Origin: Cohnella sp. GbtcB17
GTDB lineage: Bacteria > Bacillota > Bacilli > Paenibacillales > Paenibacillaceae
Length of the DNA: 44,342 bases
Direction of reading: 5' to 3'
Assembly (NCBI RefSeq): GCF_019091135.1
Contig: NZ_JAGXJW010000009.1
Coordinates: forward strand, 1-44,342
The notes below the pieces were generated by a model. That model was not told the DNA's origin. It ran no database searches and worked only from the letters and a program-made list of their open reading frames with translations. Positions 38,902-44,342 of this stretch are shown here, piece by piece. The position numbers and the translations under genes are program-made. Numbering within the stretch: the stretch's first letter is position 1; the number at the start of each line of letters is the position of its first letter.

Positions 38902-39588
38902 ATGACGAACGAGATGATCGGCGACCTGAAAATGGACGGCATCGGCACGGCGGCAGGCGGCGTCTACAAAAAGATAGCGATTAACGGCGTCTGTAAGGTA
39001 GCCGGCGAAGTGGAAGCGCAGCTGTTCAACGCGGACGGCCGAGTGCGTGTGGACGGACGATTGACGGCTGCCGAGCTCGACCTCGACGGCACGCTCGATA
39101 TCACGGGAGGCGCAAGCATCGGCGAGGCCGCGATCGACGGCGTGATTGCCGTGAAGGGGACCTATGCGGGGCGGCGGCTGCGCTTGAACGGCATGCTGAC
39201 CGTCGGAGAGGATTGCGAACTGGACGTTCTCGAAGGGGAAGGCGCCTTCAAGATCGGCGGGCTGCTGAATGCGGACACGATCGATCTGAAGCTGCAGGGC
39301 AGAGGCGCTGCCAAGGAGATTGGAGGCGAAGCGATCCGCATCGGCAAGGGACGGACCGGCGCCTGGCAATCGCTGTGGCAGCATATCATGCCGAGCTTCG
39401 CGCAGGAGCTCGTAGCCGATACGATCGAAGGCGATGTGATCGAGCTGGATCATGCGACGGTAAAAATCGTGCGAGGGGATCGGGTGACGATCGGCGAAGG
39501 CTGCGTCATCGATCGCGTAGAGTATCGGACCGAGCTTCGCAAGCATCCGTCGGCCCGAATCGGCGAGGAGGCGAAAACCAATGGATAA
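38902..39588 (+). CDS. Bactofilin-like polymer-forming protein 1 (YhbE-like)
   Basis: The 228-residue product consists largely of short repeated beta turns of the bactofilin type (INGVCKVAGEVEAQLFNADGRVRVDGRLTAAELDLDGTLDITGG and following), forming a right-handed beta helix that polymerises without nucleotide. An extra insert (LQGRGAAKEIGGEAIRIGKGRTGAWQSLWQHIMPSFAQEL) interrupts the repeats at about residues 133-170. After it come more rungs (TIEGDVIELDHATVKIVRGDRVTIGEGCVIDRVEY). Positional and structural match to YhbE/BacE, which acts in flagellar assembly in Bacillus subtilis. It starts 17 bases after yhbD and overlaps the next gene by 8 bases. Confidence 0.85.
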   Translation: MTNEMIGDLKMDGIGTAAGGVYKKIAINGVCKVAGEVEAQLFNADGRVRVDGRLTAAELDLDGTLDITGGASIGEAAIDGVIAVKGTYAGRRLRLNGMLTVGEDCELDVLEGEGAFKIGGLLNADTIDLKLQGRGAAKEIGGEAIRIGKGRTGAWQSLWQHIMPSFAQELVADTIEGDVIELDHATVKIVRGDRVTIGEGCVIDRVEYRTELRKHPSARIGEEAKTNG

Positions 39589-40252
39589 CCAAAGCCGGCC
39601 CGCGCTTAAGCTGGTCGGAACCAGCGCTTCGAACGGAGGCGTCTTCGGCCAAGTGAAGATTACGGGCGAGTGCGAGTTTCGCGGGGACCTGGATTGCGGC
39701 AGGCTGGCTTGTACCGGCAGCGTCGCCGTGCGCGGCGGGCTGACGGCGGCTGCGATCAAGCTCACCGGCACTTGCGGCGTCGAGACCGACCTTGTGAGCG
39801 GAGAGATCGGGGGAACGGGCGAATTGAAGGTAAAGGGCGGCTTGCGAAGCGAAAAAGTGAGGCTCAGCGGCCACCTTGCTGTGGACAAAGACGCGGAGCT
39901 CGGCGACGCCGTACTGCGCGGGGCGATCGTCTGCGGCGGTCTGCTCAGCGCCGATCGGCTGGATCTCGGCTTGTTCGGCCCCAGCAGCGTGGGCGAGCTC
40001 GGGGGAGGCCGGCTGCGCGTTCGGCGCAGCCGAATGGGCGCCTTGAAAAATCTCGTGTCGTCCGGGGGAGCCGCTTCGCTGAAGGCCGGCACGATCGAAG
40101 GCGATCAGGTCGAGCTGCAGTATACGGAAGCCGATGTCGTTAAAGGCGGGGACATCGTCATCGGTCCCGGATGCAAGATCGGACGCGTCGAATACAGCCG
40201 CGAGCTGCGCGTGGACTCGCGCGCCCAGGTCGGTCAGCGCGTGCGCATTTAA
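39581..40252 (+). CDS. Bactofilin-like polymer-forming protein 2 (YhbF-like)
   Basis: The 223-residue product is a paralogue of the preceding bactofilin with the same layout. Beta-helix rungs (GQVKITGECEFRGDLDCGRLACTGSVAVRGGLTAAAIKLTGT) are followed by an insert (FGPSSVGELGGGRLRVRRSRMGALKNLVSSGG) and closing rungs (TIEGDQVELQYTEADVVKGGDIVIGPGCKIGRVEYSREL). The final rungs of the two proteins are clearly alike, showing a tandem duplication. GAGGAGG precedes the ATG. The two proteins probably co-assemble, as proposed for BacE/BacF. Confidence 0.85.
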   Translation: MDNQSRPALKLVGTSASNGGVFGQVKITGECEFRGDLDCGRLACTGSVAVRGGLTAAAIKLTGTCGVETDLVSGEIGGTGELKVKGGLRSEKVRLSGHLAVDKDAELGDAVLRGAIVCGGLLSADRLDLGLFGPSSVGELGGGRLRVRRSRMGALKNLVSSGGAASLKAGTIEGDQVELQYTEADVVKGGDIVIGPGCKIGRVEYSRELRVDSRAQVGQRVRI

Positions 40253-40283
40253 TCCAATATCGTTTAACTTGGGAGGTTTAATC

Positions 40284-41819
40284 ATGAACGCTTCGCAAGG
40301 CAACAAGCTGGGCATCGTCCTCGCCGGACTGATGCTCGGCATCTTCGTGGCGGCCATCGACAATACGATCGTCGGCACCGCCATGGCAACAATCGTCTCC
40401 GAGCTCGGCGACTACGACAAGATCGTCTGGGTGACGTCCGCTTACCTCGTCACGGAGATGGCGGGCATGCCGATCTTCGGCAAGCTGTCCGACATGTACG
40501 GACGCAAGCGGTTTTTCATTTTTGGCATGATTATGTTCCTGCTCGGCTCAGTGCTGTGCGGAACGGCGACGAGCATCACCGAGCTGTCGATCTACCGGGC
40601 CATCCAGGGCATCGGGGGCGGCGCGCTCGTGCCGATCGCCTTCACGATCCTGTTCGACGTCATTCCGGTCGAAAAGCGCGGCGGCATGTCCGGCATCTTC
40701 GGCGCCGTCTTCGGCACTTCGAGTCTTGCGGGACCGCTGCTCGGCGCCTACATTACCGACCATGTCCACTGGCGCTGGATTTTCTACATCAATCTTCCGC
40801 TCGGTCTGGTCGCGCTGGCGTTGATCGTCTTCGGCTACAAGGAGTCCCGCGTTCATATGAAGCAACGGATCGACTGGTGGGGCGCCTCCACGCTCGTCGG
40901 CGCGGTCGTCAGCCTCATGTTCGCGCTGGAGCTGGGCGGGGGGACGTACGCGTGGGATTCGGCGCAGATCGTCTCGCTGTTCGCCGCGGCGTTCGTGCTG
41001 TTCGCGGTGTTCCTGTACGCGGAGACGAAGGCGGCCGATCCGATCGTCTCCTACGATATGTTCCGGCAGCGGCTGTTCGCTTCGAGCACGGTGGCGGGCT
41101 TGTTCTACGGCGCAGCGTTTATCACGTTCGCGATGTACATCCCGATCTTCGTGCAGGGCGTGAACGGCGGCTCCGCGACGAACTCGGGCCTTATTCTGCT
41201 CCCGCTGACGCTCGGCTCGGTCGTCTCCTCCCAGATCGGCGCATTTCTGGCCATGAAGACGTCTTATCGAAACGTCATGACCTTGTCCGCCGTTATCCTC
41301 GTGATCGGAGCCGTGCTGCTGTCGACAATCACGCCGGACACGTCGCGGGCGACGCTGGTCTGGTACATGATCGTCACGGGCGTCGGTGTCGGCTTCTCGT
41401 TCTCCGTGCTCGGGATGGCGAGCATGCACGGCTTCGGCGCCAACCGGCGCGGCTCGGCGAGCTCGACGATGTCGTTCGTGCGATCGCTCGGCATGACCGT
41501 CGGACTGACCGTCTTCGGCATCATGCAGCGCAATTCGCTCGCGGACAAGATGAAGGAAGCGTTCGCGGGGGCGGACAGTGCGGAGGGCGCGGCGCTCGGC
41601 GACATCCGCCAATCGCTCACGCCGGAAAACCGCGCCAACATTCCCGAGGATACGCTGCACAAGATCGTCGAGGCGCTGTCGTCCTCGATCTCGCACATGT
41701 TCCTCTGGTCGCTCGTGCCCGCAGGCCTGGCGCTAGCTGCCGTCTTTTTCATGGGCCGGTCAAAGCTCGAGATTCCCGCAAAAGGAGAAAAGCCGGAAAT
41801 GGCCGCGGGCGGGCATTGA
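40284..41819 (+). CDS. MFS transporter, DHA2 family (EmrB/QacA-like) 1
   Basis: The 511-residue product is a 14-helix major facilitator drug:H+ antiporter. Motif D1 is the first-helix FVAAIDNTIVGTAMATI, motif A is GKLSDMYGRKR, motif C-like GIFGAVFGTSSLAGPLLGA. The ATG at 40284 follows GGGAGG; longer in-frame reading at 40134 overlaps the bactofilin gene and is rejected. It lies 31 bases after the bactofilin stop with no terminator, so it may belong to the yhbD operon. The substrate is unknown; a second DHA2 gene follows. Confidence 0.9.
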   Translation: MNASQGNKLGIVLAGLMLGIFVAAIDNTIVGTAMATIVSELGDYDKIVWVTSAYLVTEMAGMPIFGKLSDMYGRKRFFIFGMIMFLLGSVLCGTATSITELSIYRAIQGIGGGALVPIAFTILFDVIPVEKRGGMSGIFGAVFGTSSLAGPLLGAYITDHVHWRWIFYINLPLGLVALALIVFGYKESRVHMKQRIDWWGASTLVGAVVSLMFALELGGGTYAWDSAQIVSLFAAAFVLFAVFLYAETKAADPIVSYDMFRQRLFASSTVAGLFYGAAFITFAMYIPIFVQGVNGGSATNSGLILLPLTLGSVVSSQIGAFLAMKTSYRNVMTLSAVILVIGAVLLSTITPDTSRATLVWYMIVTGVGVGFSFSVLGMASMHGFGANRRGSASSTMSFVRSLGMTVGLTVFGIMQRNSLADKMKEAFAGADSAEGAALGDIRQSLTPENRANIPEDTLHKIVEALSSSISHMFLWSLVPAGLALAAVFFMGRSKLEIPAKGEKPEMAAGGH

Positions 41820-41915
41820 GCGGCGGTTCGGAGGCGCGGCATGTTGAGCCGGCTGGGAGCTGCGCATTTCATATTGAGTTCACAAACCGGTCGTAAGATG
41901 GCGACAGTTCAAAGC

Positions 41916-41949
41916 GCGGAGCGCCGTCCCGGGAGGCGGGGGGCTCCGC
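41916..41949 (+). other. GC-rich hairpin between the two MFS genes
   Basis: GCGGAGC and GCTCCGC enclose a GC-rich stem (CCGtCCC/GGGaggCGG). No T run follows. It could act as an mRNA stabiliser or attenuate read-through into the second transporter gene. Confidence 0.4.
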
Positions 41950-41973
41950 CGATTTAAAGGGGTGCAAACGCTA

Positions 41974-43506
41974 ATGGCTATGGCTCCACTCGCGCAAGCC
42001 GCGATCGGACGCAAAAACAACAAAGCGCTCGTTCTGACGGGATTAATGCTCGGCCTCATTTTCGCGGAGCTCGACGAGACGATCGTCTCCACCGCGATGC
42101 CGACGATCATCCGGGACCTGCACGGGCTGCCGCTGATGGGCTGGGTGGCCGGCATCTACATGCTGTCCATGACGCTGTTCATGCCGATTCTCGGCAAGCT
42201 GGCCGATCTTTACGGCCGCAAACGCGTCTATCTCGCGTGCATCGGGCTGTTCATCGCGGGCTCGTTCGTCTGCGGACTGGCGCAATCGATGCCGATGCTG
42301 CTCGTCGGACGGGGGATTCAAGGGATCGGCGCAGGCGGGCTGATGCCGCTCGCGATGGTCATTTTGGGCGATACGTACGAGCTCGAGCAGCGCGCCAAGC
42401 TGCAGGCGCTGTTCGGCCCGCTCATGATTCTCCCGCAGCTGCTCGGACCGACGATCAGCGGCGAGCTTATCTCGCACGTGAACTGGCATTGGATTTTCCT
42501 GATCAACCTGCCGTTCGGCATTTTGACCGCGGCCGTCATGTGGTTCGGGATGGTCGAAAAGAGAGGCGAAGAAAAGAAAAAAATCGACTGGCTCGGCGCC
42601 GCGACACTCATGCTCGCGCTGCTGTCCCTGCTGCTCGCGCCCGTGCTCATCGAGACGCAAGGACTGTCATGGAGCTCGCCGCTGATTATCGGCATGCTCG
42701 TCCTGTTCGTCGTGCTGACGGCGCTGCTCATCTGGATCGAACGGCGCGTGGATGAGCCGATCATCCCGATTCACCTGTTCCGCAATCGCAACGTCGTCGT
42801 GTTGTCGAGCCTCGTGTTCATTTTGATGCTTGGCGTCATGGGCACGTTCGCCAACTTCCCGTTTTTCGCGCAAAACGTCATGGGCTTGTCTCCGAGAGCT
42901 TCAGGGTATCTGAATCTGGCGTTCATGGGCGGGGCGATCCCGTTCAGCATTCTGGTCGGATTTTTGATCACGCGAGTCGCGTACCGGACGATTTTTATCC
43001 TGTCGTTCACGCTGCCGATTATCGCTTTGGCGCTGATGCTGCAGTTTGACATCGACGTCAGCGTCATCTTCGTCGTCGTCAGCTTCGTCATCATGGGCGT
43101 CGGGCTGGGCGCGCTGTTCGGCGGGGACAATCTGATCGTCCAGGAGTCGGTCAGCAAGGAGGAGAGCGGGATCGCGCTGTCGACCGTGCAGCTCTTCCAG
43201 TCGATCGGCGCGTCGATTGGACTCAGCGTGTTCGGCTCGCTGCTGGCCGGGGACATCAAAAAGGGCATCGAGGGGATCGCGGATCAATTGCCAGCGGGCA
43301 CCGCGGGCGAGATTCAGACGGGCGGTATCCCGAAGGGACTCGCGCCGGACCTGCTCGAACACGTGAAAACCGCGTTCTCGGGCGCGTACCACAATCTGTA
43401 TGTCATCTCGATCGTGTTCGTCTGCATCGCCTTCGTGCTGTGCTGGCTCCTGAAGAAGGAAGGGCTGCAGAAGCGGGAGGACGGAGACGCGCCGCTGGCG
43501 CATTGA
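41974..43506 (+). CDS. MFS transporter, DHA2 family (EmrB/QacA-like) 2
   Basis: The 510-residue product is a second 14-helix DHA2 antiporter, moderately similar to the first. First-helix motif LIFAELDETIVSTAMPTII, motif A GKLADLYGRKR, motif C region FGPLMILPQLLGPTISGEL. Helix 1 carries an extra Glu-Leu-Asp-Glu, as in multidrug exporters where acidic residues bind protons or drugs. Start ATG 41974 is 11 bases after AAAGGGG; GTG 41962 overlaps that site. A strong terminator follows. The substrate is unknown. Confidence 0.9.
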   Translation: MAMAPLAQAAIGRKNNKALVLTGLMLGLIFAELDETIVSTAMPTIIRDLHGLPLMGWVAGIYMLSMTLFMPILGKLADLYGRKRVYLACIGLFIAGSFVCGLAQSMPMLLVGRGIQGIGAGGLMPLAMVILGDTYELEQRAKLQALFGPLMILPQLLGPTISGELISHVNWHWIFLINLPFGILTAAVMWFGMVEKRGEEKKKIDWLGAATLMLALLSLLLAPVLIETQGLSWSSPLIIGMLVLFVVLTALLIWIERRVDEPIIPIHLFRNRNVVVLSSLVFILMLGVMGTFANFPFFAQNVMGLSPRASGYLNLAFMGGAIPFSILVGFLITRVAYRTIFILSFTLPIIALALMLQFDIDVSVIFVVVSFVIMGVGLGALFGGDNLIVQESVSKEESGIALSTVQLFQSIGASIGLSVFGSLLAGDIKKGIEGIADQLPAGTAGEIQTGGIPKGLAPDLLEHVKTAFSGAYHNLYVISIVFVCIAFVLCWLLKKEGLQKREDGDAPLAH

Positions 43507-43533
43507 GCTGCGGATCTATAGGCAAAGGAAAGG

Positions 43534-43570
43534 AAGCCGTGTTGCACTTCAGGGTGCAATGCGGCTTTTT
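43534..43570 (+). terminator. Rho-independent terminator of the yhbD-MFS region
   Basis: AAGCCGtGTTGCAC pairs with GTGCAAtGCGGCTT around loop TTCAG, followed by TTTTT. Confidence 0.9.
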
Positions 43571-43631
43571 ACGCGCGCAGGGCGCGCTTCATACCGGAGG
43601 TGTCGCTCTTGCACGCACGCTCACCCCCGCC

Positions 43632-44342
43632 ATAGCGCAAAATGCGCTATCTTCGCCGCATGCCGCATGCCTGCGCCACGCTCACCTTCGCATAGCGCAA
43701 AAGTGCGCTATCCTCGCCGCATGCCCTGTGCTCGCGCCACGCTCACCGCCGCCATAGCGCAGAAATGCGCTATCCTCGCCGTATGCCCTCTGCTCGCCCT
43801 TTGCTCACTCCACGCTCACCGCTGCCATAGCGCAGAAATGCGCTATTCTGCCGCATGCCCTTTGCTCGCGCCACGCTCACCGCCGCCATAGCGCAAAAGT
43901 GCGCTATCCTCGCAGCATGCCCTCTGCTCGCCCTTTGCTAACTCCATGCTCACCGCGGCCATAGCGCAGAAATGCGCTATTCTGCCGCATGCCCTTTGCT
44001 CGCGCCACGCTCACCGCCATCATAGCGCAAAAGTGCGCTATCCTCGCCGTATGCCCTCTGCTCGCCCCATGCTCGTGCCACGCTCACCGCCATCATAGCG
44101 CAAAAGTGCGCTATCCTCGCCCAATGCCCCATGCTCGCGCCACGCTCACCGCCGCCATAGCGCAAAAATGCGCTATCCTCGCCGCATGCCCTCTGCTCGC
44201 CCTTTGCTAACTCCACGCTCACCGCCGCCATAGCGCAGAAATGCGCTATTCTGCCGCATGGCCTTTGCTCGCGCCACGCTCACCGCCGCCATAGCGCAAA
44301 AATGCGCTATCCTCGCCGCATGCCCTCTGCTCGCCCTTTGCT
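43632..44342. repeat. Array of eleven perfect hairpins in alternating 61/73-bp units (continues past the edge)
   Basis: Eleven copies of ATAGCGCA-loop-TGCGCTAT start at 43632, 43692, 43754, 43827, 43888, 43961, 44022, 44095, 44157, 44230 and 44291. The stem is a perfect 8 bp; the loop is AAA, AAAG, AAAA or GAAA. Spacings are 60, 62, 73, 61, 73, 61, 73, 62, 73 and 61 bases, so from the third copy on, short and long units alternate. Between hairpins lie related segments such as CGCATGCCCT(C/T)TGCTCGC and CCACGCTCACCGCC. Spacers are similar to each other, so it is not a CRISPR. Open frames on both strands reflect the repetition and carry no ribosome site. Confidence 0.93.

Noticed and set aside
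43559..44231. Repetitive open frames in the right-end hairpin array
   Set aside because: They exist on both strands, lack ribosome sites and only mirror the tandem repeat.
43632..44342. CRISPR array
   Set aside because: Spacers are similar to each other and alternate in two lengths (about 41 and 53 bases between hairpins). The 'repeat' is a short hairpin, and no cas genes are nearby.

Overview
The window looks like a chromosomal segment of a GC-rich, endospore-former-type Gram-positive bacterium. Paenibacillaceae is the best fit, with Cohnella or Paenibacillus as the likely genus. This is inferred from strong AGGAGG ribosome sites, frequent TTG/GTG starts, CCA-encoding tRNAs, a lia/psp envelope-stress operon, GlpP, a YhbD-bactofilin cluster, DUF3243 and MEKHLA proteins, and a YesM/YesN-type two-component pair beside a sugar ABC importer. 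No phage, plasmid, insertion sequence or CRISPR array is visible.

Layout. 1-730: the 3' end of a 23S rRNA gene followed by five tRNAs and a terminator; no 5S gene lies between them. 832-1515 (-): a CBM9-like carbohydrate-binding domain protein. 1573-4078: a three-gene operon (HAD-IIA phosphatase, metallophosphoesterase, GlpP) with a terminator-like hairpin in its leader. 4190-4853: a broken sugar ABC permease. 5064-9441: a heterodimeric ABC exporter with one degenerate ATP site, then a methyltransferase. 9563-9919: a 51-bp tandem repeat array. 10082-10490: four tRNAs. 10669-13705: an FNT channel, YihY, DUF3243 and MEKHLA proteins. 13864-18720: LiaI-like, PspA, PspC, PspA, LiaF, LiaS, LiaR, with a second promoter and hairpin before liaF. 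18861-21546: a GGDEF/EAL pair for cyclic di-GMP. 21589-21857: a direct-plus-inverted repeat cluster preceding an unrecognised 559-residue protein. 23655-26741: a small hypothetical protein, glucose-6-phosphate dehydrogenase and a cyclase-family hydrolase. 26810-38045: a sugar ABC importer (two permeases and a lipoprotein), a sensor kinase/AraC regulator pair, a LacI regulator and two FAD-dependent oxidoreductases. 38208-43570: YhbD, two bactofilins and two DHA2-family MFS transporters. 43632-44342: an array of perfect 8-bp-stem hairpins that runs off the window edge.

How the genes fit together. The lia/psp block is a self-contained envelope-stress sensing and membrane-protection unit. The 26.8-38 kb block looks like a substrate-inducible uptake and oxidative catabolism locus: the kinase/regulator pair and LacI control import, and the paired oxidoreductases modify the imported compound. 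It carries no ABC ATPase and no glycoside hydrolase, so it should depend on a shared ATPase encoded elsewhere. The 38.2 kb operon has a palindromic operator between its -35 and -10 elements, just upstream of the MerR-like YhbD.

The least explained parts are three unrelated palindrome-bearing repeat arrays, the leader hairpins before the GlpP operon and before liaF, the unrecognised protein at 21.9 kb, and the FAD oxidoreductase pair.
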